A DNA stretch of 16,444 bases. Source: Chrysochromulina parva. Its lineage: Eukaryota > Haptophyta > Prymnesiales > Chrysochromulinaceae. The stretch is taken from positions 1 to 16,444 of the forward strand of contig PJAB01001195.1 of NCBI GenBank assembly GCA_002887195.1, given 5' to 3'. Under the pieces are notes generated by a model that worked only from the letters and a program-made list of their open reading frames with translations, did no database searches and was not told where the DNA came from. The first letter of the stretch is position 1, and each line of letters starts with the position of its first letter. A program made the position numbers and the translations under genes. Below, piece after piece: positions 1 through 8,443 of this stretch.

Positions 1-154
1 CCGGCCGGACGGCCTCACAATCGTCAGCGCTCATGCCAGAGTCAGTGAGCTCATGGAGCTCCTTGGCATGGCGCTCATCGAAATGGCATCGCTCCTCGGC
101 GTGGCGCTTCAAGGTCGCCGTTACTCGCTCGGTTAGCGGGACGCGGGACGACAT
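1..154 (-). CDS. 5' end of an unidentified protein gene, runs off the left edge
   Basis: A minus-strand ATG at 154 opens a reading frame with no stop through position 1 (51 codons). The encoded start is MSSRVPLTERVTATLKRHAE followed by a charged, His/Glu-rich helical stretch. I do not recognise a family. The frame has the GC-rich codon character of the neighbouring genes and starts at a plausible distance from the 3' end of the IQ-repeat gene on the same strand. It is too short to exclude chance, and an exon boundary could fall inside it. Sequence to the left of the window would decide. Confidence 0.45.
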   Translation of the reverse strand, partial: MSSRVPLTERVTATLKRHAEERCHFDERHAKELHELTDSGMSADDCEAVRP

Positions 155-387
155 CAATACACCACACTAACGCTGCTCTCCAGGGTGTCGCCCCCCCTGG
201 ACCGGCCGCATTCGCGCCGTGAACAAAACTTGTTCACACCGCGTGACCTTGAAGCGACGGGCGCGCCTGTTTGCGCTTGTCATTACTGCTTTTTACTACT
301 CAGGAGTTCGCTCGAGCGCATCGAACAACACAACAGACATCGAACAACACACAACTCCAAGCCCGCTGTGTTTGATGCTCGTTAGAC
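155..387. other. Intergenic spacer
   Basis: This 233-bp spacer lies between the stop of the IQ-repeat gene and the start of the partial gene at the left edge, both on the minus strand. It is less GC-rich than the flanks and contains an imperfect direct repeat near 320-355 (tcgaacaacacaac and acaacaca blocks). It presumably holds the 3' UTR of the IQ gene and the promoter of the partial gene. I see no RNA gene or further coding sequence in it. Confidence 0.4.
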
Positions 388-2298
388 TCACAGGGACGCG
401 CCCAGCTCCGCCCCATACTGCTGCATCATCTTGCGCATGCCAGCGAGGAAGTCCTCGCCCGCGACGTTCACATCCGCCGCGCCGTCCCCAGCCTCGAGTG
501 CATCCCCGTCATCACCCCCGGGTTCATGCTCGTCCCCGTGCTGTGGCATCCGCGCGGCGAGGCACGAGAGCTTGGGGGCCGGCGTGAGGAGCGGCGAGGT
601 GGCGGTGGCCATGGGCGCCTTGAGCGGCGGCGGCTGGCACGCTCCCTCTTCCTCGCCCTGAGCCGCCGCCGTCGTCGCCGCCGCCGTCTGCTGCTGCCGG
701 CGGCGACGGAGGAGCTTCTGACGAAGCAGAGCAGTCCTCTCACGCTCGAGCCGCTCGGCACGCTGCTCATCGGTCTCGCGCGCGAGCAGCGCCTCGCGCC
801 GTGCGTGGCGCGCCTGCTGCCTGCCGCGCGCGCCGCGTGCCGCCGCCTGGACCGCTGTCGCCGCGGCATGCGAGGCTGCCTGACGCGCTGCTACTCGTCG
901 AGTGAGCTCCAGTCTCCGGAAGGCCATCTGCACGGCGGTCGCGGCCTCGAGAGCAGTGCGCCGGCGGCGTGCGTGCTCGGCAGCCATGCGCCGGCGCGCG
1001 TGCGCCTGCAGCACCAGAGCAGCATGCATTTCGATCCGTCGACGGACCACAGCCCGTGCGCCAGCTAACCGACGAGCGCTCGACTGCAGCTTGATCGCTG
1101 CGCCCACGGCCGCGAGGAGATGCGCCTGACGCTCGCGCTGCCGACGCTGGAGGCACGTGGCGGCGCGCGCCTCGACCTTGTCCGCGAGCAGCACTTCGCG
1201 CAGCACGACGATCGCACCCGAGTGCGCGGCGACATCGCGCGAGGCGGGGAGGACTGTCTTGCACACGCGCTGCACGATCGCAGCGAGCGATCGCCGTCCT
1301 GTCGAGTCGAGTGGCTGCAGTTGGCTGATGAGCACCGAGGAGAGCATGCGCCCCCCCTTGGCGCGGAGCAGCTCCACTACCATCTCCTCCGTCACCACGC
1401 GCGCATGCATGTGCTCACCACGGCGCTGTCCCTCCGCGCCGCCGCTCGGGACAGCGCCGCTCGTCATCGAGGAGCACCGGGAGGCCTCGGCGGCGGCGGC
1501 GCTCGTGAGGGCGCTGGCCTCCCCGTCGGGCGCGTCGCGCAGCATGAGCACGGGCACGAGCTTGCCGTGCCCGTCAAGGCGCTCCGTCACGCGCGCCACC
1601 TCGGCGACCACTCGCGCGAGACGTTTCTTGGCTCCGGCGTCAGCGGGGGAGATGAGCTTGGCGAACTGTGCGGCGCTCAGGCCGCCCGGGCTCGAGCCGA
1701 GCACCTTGCGCACGAGCTCGCGCTCGACTGACGTCACCGGCTGCGCGGCGTCGTCGGGCGACAGCACCGATGCGGGCGACGTGCCACCACCGCGCACGAC
1801 CTTTGCGTCCGACGAGGGCGGCGTGCGCGCACCCTCGCGGCGCAGGCGCAAGATAGGACCGGCGCCCGGCCTGTCCGAGGCGGCGAGCTCGCCCACGTCC
1901 GAGATGGCCGCGACGAGCAGCTGCCGCTCGGCCTCGTCCGCAGGGGCGAAGCGCTCGCGCAGCGCCTGCACGTCCATCTGCTCGCCAGGCTGGGCCAGCA
2001 GCAGTGCACGCACGGCCATGGCGCCGATGGGCAGCGGCGGCGAGTGCGCGGCACTGCTGCCGCGCAGGCGCACCGCCGGCTCGCCTGCCGGGGTGGTGCG
2101 CATGTCGCACAACCTTGAGATCGCCCGCGTCAGCTTGAGCCTCTCGGCGTCGTCGCGTGGAGAGAAGAGGGCGGAGAGCGCGGCCGCCGGCATCTCGGTG
2201 CCCGGCTGCGAGAGTAGTACCTCATGGACGGCCTGCTCGGAGATGGGCAGGTGCTGCGGCGGCACTGGCGGTTGGCGGCGGGAGGCCATGGCGGGCAT
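388..2298 (-). CDS. Protein with four winged-helix-like repeats and four IQ motifs
   Basis: This is one uninterrupted frame. It stays open upstream to an ATG at 2451 (687 aa), but I prefer the ATG at 2298 (or 2289), because the first 51 residues are Arg/Cys-rich and unlike the rest, and the shorter form leaves promoter space for the divergent sulfotransferase. In 687-aa numbering, four related segments of about 60-67 residues lie near 71-130, 141-205, 240-305 and 352-418. Each has the pattern AV..LL..PG..M....L...F.P.D...R..L...I..V followed by a closing hydrophobic-LR strand. This resembles the C-terminal winged helix of TFIIF-alpha (RAP74), which is my inference from pattern alone. Four IQ-like helices follow at about 451-467, 477-494, 503-520 and 530-547; these normally bind calmodulin or myosin-type light chains. 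Next comes an Arg/Gln-rich helix, then an acidic tail ending MQQYGAELGASL. The architecture is unfamiliar to me; the role may be a calmodulin-responsive scaffold. Confidence 0.75.
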   Translation of the reverse strand: MPAMASRRQPPVPPQHLPISEQAVHEVLLSQPGTEMPAAALSALFSPRDDAERLKLTRAISRLCDMRTTPAGEPAVRLRGSSAAHSPPLPIGAMAVRALLLAQPGEQMDVQALRERFAPADEAERQLLVAAISDVGELAASDRPGAGPILRLRREGARTPPSSDAKVVRGGGTSPASVLSPDDAAQPVTSVERELVRKVLGSSPGGLSAAQFAKLISPADAGAKKRLARVVAEVARVTERLDGHGKLVPVLMLRDAPDGEASALTSAAAAEASRCSSMTSGAVPSGGAEGQRRGEHMHARVVTEEMVVELLRAKGGRMLSSVLISQLQPLDSTGRRSLAAIVQRVCKTVLPASRDVAAHSGAIVVLREVLLADKVEARAATCLQRRQRERQAHLLAAVGAAIKLQSSARRLAGARAVVRRRIEMHAALVLQAHARRRMAAEHARRRRTALEAATAVQMAFRRLELTRRVAARQAASHAAATAVQAAARGARGRQQARHARREALLARETDEQRAERLERERTALLRQKLLRRRRQQQTAAATTAAAQGEEEGACQPPPLKAPMATATSPLLTPAPKLSCLAARMPQHGDEHEPGGDDGDALEAGDGAADVNVAGEDFLAGMRKMMQQYGAELGASL

Positions 2299-2511
2299 CG
2301 CCTCGATGACGGGTGCTCCCTTGCAGAACACGAGATGGCAGTTGGTGTTCTTGGTGCGCGATCGTTTCACGCAACTTTCACGAATCGAGCCGCGCGATAC
2401 AAGTACACGTGCTCGCAACAGCGACCTTACGGCGACCTGCCACCGTTTCATGCCCTACTTAACACTTCCGATCGTGAAAGTCGTGGTGTGTGTATTCATG
2501 AAAGTCGCGCC
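2299..2511. promoter_or_regulatory. Probable shared divergent promoter region
   Basis: About 210 bp separate the preferred start of the minus-strand IQ-repeat gene from the ATG of the plus-strand sulfotransferase. The segment is less GC-rich and carries a near-duplicate GTGAAAGTCGTG / ATGAAAGTCGCG at about 2474 and 2499. No TATA box is obvious. The call rests on the divergent gene layout only. Confidence 0.35.
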
Positions 2512-3663
2512 ATGGACGTCTCGGCGGCGGCCGAGGGCGTGCTCTGGGTCGACCGGCACCTGCACAAGAATGGTGGCTCGACGTTGCGCGAGGTGATGCT
2601 CCGCAACGAGGAGGCGGGCAACTGCGTCTACTACGGCTACCAGCAGACGGGCGAGGGCTGGGACCGGCTCATGAACGCGATGCGGAGCAACGCGAGCGTG
2701 GCGGACACTCGTCGGCTCCCGCGCCTGTGCATCGAGGCGCACGCGTCGACGGCGTCGGCCGATTGGACGTCGCGCCGGCTGCCGGAGCTCATAGGCTTGC
2801 GCGAGCACTTTAGCCGCCTCGGCGCGCCCGTCCGCATCGTGGTGACCACGCGGGTGCGCGAGCCGCTCTCCTACTACCTGAGCTTCTACCGGTGGCGCAT
2901 CGCGGGGATGCAGCGGCGGGGCAATGTGATTCGGCTCTCGGCGCACAAGAGCGTCATCAACCCGCTCGGCGCCTCCTTTCTCGAGTGGCGCCCACCGAAC
3001 CTGCAGTCGATCGGGCTTCTCCACGGCGACGTTGAGCTGTTCGCTGGGCTCAAGGCGGGCGGCTTCCCGGGCGTACGTGGCGAAGGGCGGCGGCCGCACT
3101 CATACTGGCTGCAGCACCACGAGCACAGCCGTGCCGACCATCGCGCACTGTTGCGCGTCCTGCGCTCCTACGACGTCGTCGCGCCGATGGATCAATTCGA
3201 TGAGGCTCTGTTGCTGACGACGGACGCGACGCGCCTTGCGCCGCTGCAGGAGAGGAAGCACGTGGCGGTGCGGCCCGAGCCGCAGGGGATGGACGGCATG
3301 CGCCTGGCCGACCACGCCATCTGCCCCGACATGGCCGCGTGCCGCGCACACATCGAGGCGATCGCTCCGTGGGACGTGAGGCTCTACAAGGCCGTACGTC
3401 GGGACTTTGCAGCGCGGGTGCGACGGGAGGGGCCGGCGCTCGAGCGTCGACTGGCGGCGCTGCACGCGGCGCGTGCGCGCGGCGAGGGCGGCGCGTGCGA
3501 GCGCAGCCGCTGCTGCTGCAACGAGCGCCGGCCGTGTTTCAACTTGACCGGGCGCGATCGCGGCCGCTCCCTAGAGCCGCCGGCGTGTTTGCCGGGCACG
3601 CGCAGCCTGCAGAGGCTGGTGGCCACCGACATGCCGGTTGGCTGGTGCTGCGTGAAGCTGTGA
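2512..3663 (+). CDS. Sulfotransferase-like protein (family-2 / heparan sulfate 2-O type fold)
   Basis: This encodes 383 aa from the ATG at 2512. An in-frame ATG exists at 2224 but lies inside the oppositely oriented IQ gene. Residues 11-29 (LWVDRHLHKNGGSTLREVM) match the PAPS 5'-phosphosulfate-binding loop (consensus K-T-G-G-T/S), with Asn replacing the usual Thr. Residues 108-127 (RIVVTTRVREPLSYYLSFYR) match the 3'-phosphate-binding R...S strand-helix of the same families. Members transfer sulfate from PAPS to glycans in the Golgi lumen. The C-terminal 55 residues are Cys-rich (a run of three Cys, more spaced Cys, final WCC) and include an N-linked sequon NLT, consistent with a lumenal, disulfide-bonded tail. 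No membrane anchor or signal is encoded before the P-loop, so an upstream exon may be missing from this model. Confidence 0.7.
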   Translation: MDVSAAAEGVLWVDRHLHKNGGSTLREVMLRNEEAGNCVYYGYQQTGEGWDRLMNAMRSNASVADTRRLPRLCIEAHASTASADWTSRRLPELIGLREHFSRLGAPVRIVVTTRVREPLSYYLSFYRWRIAGMQRRGNVIRLSAHKSVINPLGASFLEWRPPNLQSIGLLHGDVELFAGLKAGGFPGVRGEGRRPHSYWLQHHEHSRADHRALLRVLRSYDVVAPMDQFDEALLLTTDATRLAPLQERKHVAVRPEPQGMDGMRLADHAICPDMAACRAHIEAIAPWDVRLYKAVRRDFAARVRREGPALERRLAALHAARARGEGGACERSRCCCNERRPCFNLTGRDRGRSLEPPACLPGTRSLQRLVATDMPVGWCCVKL

Positions 3664-4794
3664 TATTTTGTACCCAAACTTAGTCACTGAAGATTCGTCA
3701 AATTTGGCCGACATTTCGTACGCCTCCGGCGCCGGGAACTCGCGAACCGTCCAGGACGGCTCCTAGTCCGAAGCCGATGGCGGCGCTCGCCATCAACGTA
3801 GCCGATGCCGGCGCTCAACGTAGCGCGGAGGTTGCAGAGCCACCTCGTCACCCCACTCTTCAGACACATGTCAGGGTTTCGCTTCACCCTTCCAAGCACC
3901 TCGCTTCTCTCCCATACACCTTCCACGAGCGAAGGCAACTCATCACGACCGGCGCGGAACCACAGGGCGAACTAGAAATCCAGTCAGTCCGGCCCAGGCT
4001 CATCTCATCAAGGAGTGACAGTGGCAGCCTCCGCGGGAGTGGAATGCTTGGTAGCCTTTGCGCTGGCGGCTTGCCACTGAACGCACGCACACGCTTCTAC
4101 CAGGATGAGCCACCAGAGCAGCCTGCCAGCGACAGCGAAGCTCTCGCCCACCTTCGCGCCGAGTCTCGAAGTAGCTCTAGATGATTATGTATTAGATGAA
4201 GAAGCCGTCGTGCGTACTCCTCTGGGTCGACATGTCTCGTGCATGCGTTGCGGGTCCACACATGTGCAGTGTCCATGGCAGTGTCGCACTCCGGGTGCGG
4301 CGGGGCGGACGTGCGTCGAGTTGGGGGCTCAGGGGCACATGAGGCCGAGTGAGGACATCTCGCCAGCTCCCTGACAGTTCATATCTGTCTCAGGTAATTT
4401 ACACCATACTATCCGCGGTACCGCGCGACTCGGCACTCGCGGCGCGGAGCAGCAGTTCTGTAAACGTCACCATGCACGCACGTCGAGAGGGGCCCCGTAT
4501 ACACCTCGTGGCTGTAGCCGTTGCAGCTGTGCGGGTCGCGGGCCGTGACTCATACCAGGAGCCTGCTGTTGTTGTTCGCAGAGAGACCGCAGCACTTCGA
4601 CGAGCCTACCCCGTACCATAGCGCAGGCGTCAGCCGGCCGGTCCTGACGGCGAGGCGAGCTTGCATGCTGATTGCGACTGATGAGCACTGATGGTCTCCC
4701 CCATCAGCCGGCTGGTCCTGACAGCGACGCGACCATCCGTGCAGTAGCCGCCATCCGTAGACGCCCTCGCCGCACACGCGCCTCAGAAAGCGAC
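3664..4794. other. Gene-poor stretch
   Basis: About 1.1 kb lie between the sulfotransferase stop and the stop of the minus-strand DUF1499 gene, holding at least their two 3' UTRs. Only short frames occur (longest about 135 codons), and none has recognisable motifs or the codon character of the neighbours. Base composition drops in the first part. The one structured element is the direct repeat around 4631-4727, listed separately. I see no tRNA or other RNA gene. Confidence 0.5.
4631..4727 (+). repeat. 23-bp direct repeat bracketing a CTGAT-rich core
   Basis: Positions 4631-4653 and 4705-4727 agree at 21 of 23 bases (CAGCCGGCCGGTCCTGACGG and onward), offset 74 bp. Between them lies gctgattgcgactgatgag, followed by further CTGAT-type units and CCCATCAG just before the second copy. 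The layout is the same as in the introns of the EF-hand and MUN genes, but no coding frame is recognised around it. Confidence 0.6.
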
Positions 4795-5455
4795 TCAGAG
4801 TGCGACGCCTTTAGCATCCCATCCCTTCTTGGCAAGCTCGGCCGCGATGTAGTTGAGCCGCTTGCCGTTGACGCCGAAGTCGGAATCGCCGACGCGGCTC
4901 GAGGAGCGCACGCCAACGGTCGTCTCCTCGATAGAGAACTCGAGGTCATCCACGAAGGGTTTTCCGCCGTTGAAGAATTTAGCAAAGTTGCCGATGCCCG
5001 AGCGGAACTCAACACGCTGGTAGCTCGGCGTGTCCTCGACCAATGTCCAGCCGCCGAGATCCACGCCGCCCTGGCCCTCCTGCGGGTACGCCTGCAACGC
5101 AGCTCCTGCGCAAGGGGCAAAGCGGACCGAGCCGGGCGTGAGTGGCATGGCGAGCGCAATCACAAGCGTGCCTCTTAGAGTTCATGAGCACATGCGCACG
5201 AAGATCGGCCATGGCAGCCGTTCGGGAGGTGGACGAAGGCCACGTCCACGTCGAGAGCTTCGTCTTGTCCGTGGACGCCGAGGACCAGCAGTTGTTGGCG
5301 CCGCTCGGGCAAGGCTTCAGTGCAGCGTTGGCTGGAGCGAGGCCGATCGCAGCAGCAGTGGCACCGGCAACTGCGGCACGGCGAGACACCACGACGGGGA
5401 TGCGCAACGCGCTCGCAGCGGCGATCACGGCGAGAAGGAAAATGCGGGTCAACAT
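4795..5455 (-). CDS. DUF1499 protein, probably thylakoid-lumen targeted (two exons)
   Basis: Exons are 5455-5200 and 5105-4795, giving 188 aa. The 94-bp intron 5199-5106 begins GTGCGC and ends TTGCGCAG (phase 1). It is supported because joining gives MADL-R-AALQAYPQEGQGG without shift, and the family continues across that point. Residues 1-17 are a hydrophobic signal peptide. Residues 24-45 (SRRAAVAGATAAAIGLAPANA) form a twin-arginine plus hydrophobic plus AxA lumenal signal. The mature part shows the PCPxxxNNC motif, GGWTLVED, RVEFRSGIGNFAKFFNG, DDLEF and VRSSSRVGDSDFGVNGKRL, which are hallmarks of DUF1499. The molecular function of this family is not established; algal and plant members are plastid lumen proteins. 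The gene is divergent from the IMPase gene, with 148 bp between the starts. Confidence 0.88.
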
Positions 5456-5603
5456 CGTGCTTCGGAGGTTCGTCGAGATGACCGGTTGACGAAATCCTTG
5501 GCGAGATGTTTCAACCCAAAGAGACTGGGTTATTGCGTGGCAATGATTTCACGGGTTGGGCTCTTAGCATCACACCGCGGTCCGGGAAACTGCGGCCCTG
5601 GTC
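5456..5603. promoter_or_regulatory. Probable bidirectional promoter between DUF1499 and IMPase genes
   Basis: This is a 148-bp gap between two divergent start codons. It has lower GC than the flanking coding sequence and contains a short inverted repeat (AACCCAAAGAGACTGGGTT at about 5514). Its role is inferred from gene layout only. Confidence 0.4.
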
Positions 5604-7226
5604 ATGTTGCCATGGAGCTTGCTGAGCACCATCGCCGTCGCAGCCGTCCTGCTGCGCCCGACCGTAATGCCCGCGACCGTAATGCCCGCGATCGCTGCCA
5701 GCAGCGCCCGCATGAGCGCACCGTCCGCTTCGGCACCCGACGATGCCGCAGAAGCGCTCGCGCTCTACCAGCGGCTGAAGCAAGACGCCGAGGACACGCC
5801 GCTCGGCCGCGCGCTCAAGCGCGTGCTGGGCGTGTGCCGCGACGCGCTGCGCCTGTACGGCCCGGATGGCGTCGTCGTGTCGTTCAACGGCGGCCAGGAT
5901 GCCGTCGTCATGTGTGCCGATCTGCTGCTCTGCCCTGCGGCCACAGGCTACATGACCAACTCGCGGTTCTCGACGTTCAAGTTCGTGGACGACGCATGCC
6001 CTCCACAGCGGCTCCTCAGCAAGCGCCTTGTACCCGACGCGCTCGTCCCCGATGGCGCTCACGACGGCGCTCACGACTACGATTCGGTCGTTGCATCGCT
6101 GACAGTGCAAGTGCCGGGACAGGTACGGGCACCGTCACCAGTGCGTGTGCCTACCCGTACGGCGGGTTCGGGGCCGAGGATGAGTGCGGCGGAGCCCGCA
6201 GTGCCTGTAGAGCCCTGGACGCTGTGCGTGGACGACGCTGAGCTCGGTGCGGTCCTGCGCGTGGCGGAGGAGGCGGGTCGTGCCGCTGCGACCATGGTCA
6301 AGGCGCGGCTTGGCGCGGACGTGGTGAAGACAAAGGCTTCGCGAGGGGACCTGCTGACTGAGGTGGATGGCGCAGCGGAGCGGCTGATTGAAGCGCGCGT
6401 GCGCGCAGCCTTCCCGACACACGCGTTCCTTGGAGAGGAATCCGTGGCGGCGGGGGCCAAGGCGAGCGCCGAGGCCATCGCCGCTGCGATGGACGCGGCA
6501 TTCGATGGCATGGGTGGCGGCGCTGCCTCTGAGGCGCAGAGCTCTGGATCTGGATCTGGATCTGTATCAGCATCGACCTCCAGCGCGCCGGGCGATGACT
6601 GGCTCTGGATTGTCGACCCAATCGACGGCACGACGAACTTTGTGCAGTCCCTCCCGATCGTGGGCATTTCGATTGGGGTGGCCCGACGGCGACGTGGGGG
6701 TAGCCGCGACCCCACAGTCGGCGGCGGCGGCGGCGGCGGCGCGGGCGTATGGGAGATGGCCGCAGGCGTCATCGTCGATCCCTTCAAGGGAGAGGTCTTC
6801 TCTACCGCCGCCCGATACGGCGCCTTCCTCGATGGCGTACCGATCCGAGTGAGCACAGAGCGCCTCGCCGACGCCGTCGTGGCCACCGGCTTCGCCCCCA
6901 ATCAGGCCAGCTTGCGCCCGATGGCGCGCGGCATCGTGGCGGTGGGCGCGCGCGCACGCACCGTCCGTATGCTCGGCTCGGCGGCCATCATGCTTGCGTG
7001 GGTGGCGTGCGGACGTCTCTCCGCGTACTTCGAGGCTGATCTGAACGCGTGGGACACGGCGGCGGGCGTACTGCTCGTGAGGGAGGCGGGCGGGCTCGTG
7101 ACCGAGCTCTCCGGCGCACCGTTTGGGATTGCGAGCCGACCGTTACTTGCCGCGAATGCGGCGGCTCACGCCGAGCTGCGCGACACGCTCGTCGAGGCGA
7201 ATGTGATCGGGCTCGACCCCGAGTGA
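5604..7226 (+). CDS. Inositol monophosphatase-type phosphatase with FAD-synthase-like N-terminal segment
   Basis: This is a 540-aa frame. Residues 1-34 are hydrophobic and signal-like. Residues 45-110 resemble the start of the eukaryotic FMN adenylyltransferase (PAPS-reductase-like fold), with VVVSFNGGQDAVV matching the SFNGGKD loop but with Gln for Lys. The rest of that domain is not visible; 111-192 are unrecognised linker. The IMPase domain (about 200-535; an internal ATG at 6180 would start it at residue 193) is complete: GDLLTEVD, FLGEESVAAG (catalytic Glu278), WIVDPIDGTTNF (Asp338, Asp341) and NAWDTAAGVLLVREAGG (metal ligand Asp484). The family is Mg-dependent and Li-sensitive and hydrolyses inositol or related phosphates. 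Two Gly/Ser-rich insertions (about 303-331 and 364-381) lengthen surface loops. The N-terminal part could be a real fusion, a decayed domain, or a misread intron-containing neighbour. Confidence 0.85.
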   Translation: MLPWSLLSTIAVAAVLLRPTVMPATVMPAIAASSARMSAPSASAPDDAAEALALYQRLKQDAEDTPLGRALKRVLGVCRDALRLYGPDGVVVSFNGGQDAVVMCADLLLCPAATGYMTNSRFSTFKFVDDACPPQRLLSKRLVPDALVPDGAHDGAHDYDSVVASLTVQVPGQVRAPSPVRVPTRTAGSGPRMSAAEPAVPVEPWTLCVDDAELGAVLRVAEEAGRAAATMVKARLGADVVKTKASRGDLLTEVDGAAERLIEARVRAAFPTHAFLGEESVAAGAKASAEAIAAAMDAAFDGMGGGAASEAQSSGSGSGSVSASTSSAPGDDWLWIVDPIDGTTNFVQSLPIVGISIGVARRRRGGSRDPTVGGGGGGGAGVWEMAAGVIVDPFKGEVFSTAARYGAFLDGVPIRVSTERLADAVVATGFAPNQASLRPMARGIVAVGARARTVRMLGSAAIMLAWVACGRLSAYFEADLNAWDTAAGVLLVREAGGLVTELSGAPFGIASRPLLAANAAAHAELRDTLVEANVIGLDPE

Positions 7227-7449
7227 GTGAGTGAGTGAATGACACTATGACAGATCGGGCTCGATCCCCCCGCCTCCGCTTCGTTACGTGTGAGGATGGC
7301 TGACGGGAGCGGACGTGCTGGTCGAGGATAAATTTTTAGAACTCTCAGAGCGAACCCTGTTCACAGTCAATTCACACGACCGCGGTCGCCCCCCGAAAGA
7401 CAACCTTGCGCCGTGCGCGCGCGCACTCGAGGTGCATTAGCGTGCAGGC

Positions 7450-7674
7450 ATGGAATTCGATAGCTATACAGTCATTATCGGTACGATCGTTGGAGGCCTC
7501 ATCGCCCTCATCGCGTTCATGGCTTTGCCACAGCCAGAGAAGAAGAAGAAGTCAACGGGCGGCGGTGGTCTCAAGCCGCGAGGTCAGTATTGGCCTTCTG
7601 ACGCCGGTCTCCCGAGCATTCGTCTGACCGTGTGGCTCGATTCGTGCGACGCAGAGGATCTCTACACGCAATAG
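7450..7674 (+). CDS. Small single-pass membrane protein candidate
   Basis: This is a 74-codon frame. Residues 8-27 (VIIGTIVGGLIALIAFMALP) form one clear transmembrane helix, followed by a basic cluster EKKKK and a Gly-rich stretch. The acidic short N-terminus and positive C-terminal flank suggest the N-terminus is on the non-cytosolic (or lumenal) side. I recognise no family. The last 25 residues lose this character, and a good donor-like GAG|GTCAGT sits near 7587-7592, so the true C-terminus may lie in a downstream exon I cannot place. Confidence 0.5.
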   Translation: MEFDSYTVIIGTIVGGLIALIAFMALPQPEKKKKSTGGGGLKPRGQYWPSDAGLPSIRLTVWLDSCDAEDLYTQ

Positions 7675-7932
7675 TTCAGGGGATGCGCAACAGTCGAGAC
7701 TTGCGGTTGGATCAGACGCAACTCAGTTGCAGCAGCAAATTGATGCCCGCTGTCGGGTGGTGGCAAGCGGCTTTCTGCGGACATCGTAATTGGTACCGCT
7801 TTGAAGCGCAAGTCTTAGTACTTCAACCCGGCGCGGCCGCGCTCTAGGGACTTTACTGGACAATGTGTAGCCGTGTTCCGATCTTCCCGGTGCACAGCTG
7901 AACGCACATGTAGCGTCTATAAACGGCTTTTT

Positions 7933-7959
7933 AAGCCGCTGAAGCCGCTGAAGCCGCGG
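7933..7959 (+). repeat. 9-bp tandem repeat, three copies
   Basis: AAGCCGCTG occurs three times head to tail; the third copy ends CGG. An upstream AAACGGCTTTTT could pair with it to form a GC hairpin. No function can be assigned. Confidence 0.6.
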
Positions 7960-8354
7960 TAAAGCTCAAGCTTCACTGGCATTTGGCTTTTCTGTTTCCA
8001 ACGGTACACTCAGTCAACGGTCACTCAGTATCGGTAAAGTATCGTCACGTGTACACTGAACACTAACCGTTACGAAGGCCCCGGGGAACCTTGCGGGGAA
8101 CATATTCCAACAGACCATCCAATGCACATGCCAATGCACGAGGTTTGCAGTTTGCACACCGTACTTTGTTGTAGGCACCGCCCCAGGCGCGCGCCGACAC
8201 AGACGGAACACTCGCATCAGCGCGTGCTCTTCGACATGCGCCATCCCTCATGCTGCAGGCTCTAGCCGCCCTGTTCCTCGCGCAGGAGACCTCCCGCCAC
8301 GTAGCTCGCTCTGGCGCAGATCGCGCTCCCACCTGGGTTCCGCTCGCCTGCTGG

Positions 8355-8443
8355 GGTAAGTAGGGGTGGGCCACCCTAATATGGTTAGTAGGGTTGGCCC
8401 ACCCTAATATGGTAAGTAGGGGTGCGCCACACCCCTAATATGG
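8355..8443 (+). repeat. 28-bp tandem repeat, three copies, each opening with a GGTAAGT-like motif
   Basis: Units start at 8355, 8383 and 8411. Each reads GGT(A/T)AGTAGGG, then a near-palindromic G/C block (GGGTGGGCCACCC in the first), then CCCTAATAT. CCCTAA is the complement of TTAGGG, but it occurs once per unit and not in tandem, so this is not a telomere array. The opening resembles a 5' splice-site consensus. The repeat lies between genes and its role is unknown. Confidence 0.75.

Noticed and set aside
1157..2596. Long plus-strand frame of 479 codons opposite the IQ-repeat gene
   Set aside because: It is the antisense shadow of GC-rich coding sequence: Ser/Arg/Ala-rich with no motifs, while the minus strand has clear repeats and IQ helices.
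5030..6241. Plus-strand 403-codon frame spanning the DUF1499 gene and the IMPase start
   Set aside because: It is Arg/His-rich with no domain, and crosses two supported genes and their promoter gap.
6077..6901. Minus-strand 274-codon frame opposite the IMPase gene
   Set aside because: It has no motifs, and the plus strand carries all IMPase catalytic signatures.
7450..7674. Small membrane protein as photosystem subunit PsbN or similar
   Set aside because: The hydrophobic segment is comparable in length, but conserved residues of that family are not seen.
8355..8443. Interstitial telomere array
   Set aside because: CCCTAA occurs once per 28-bp unit and not in tandem.
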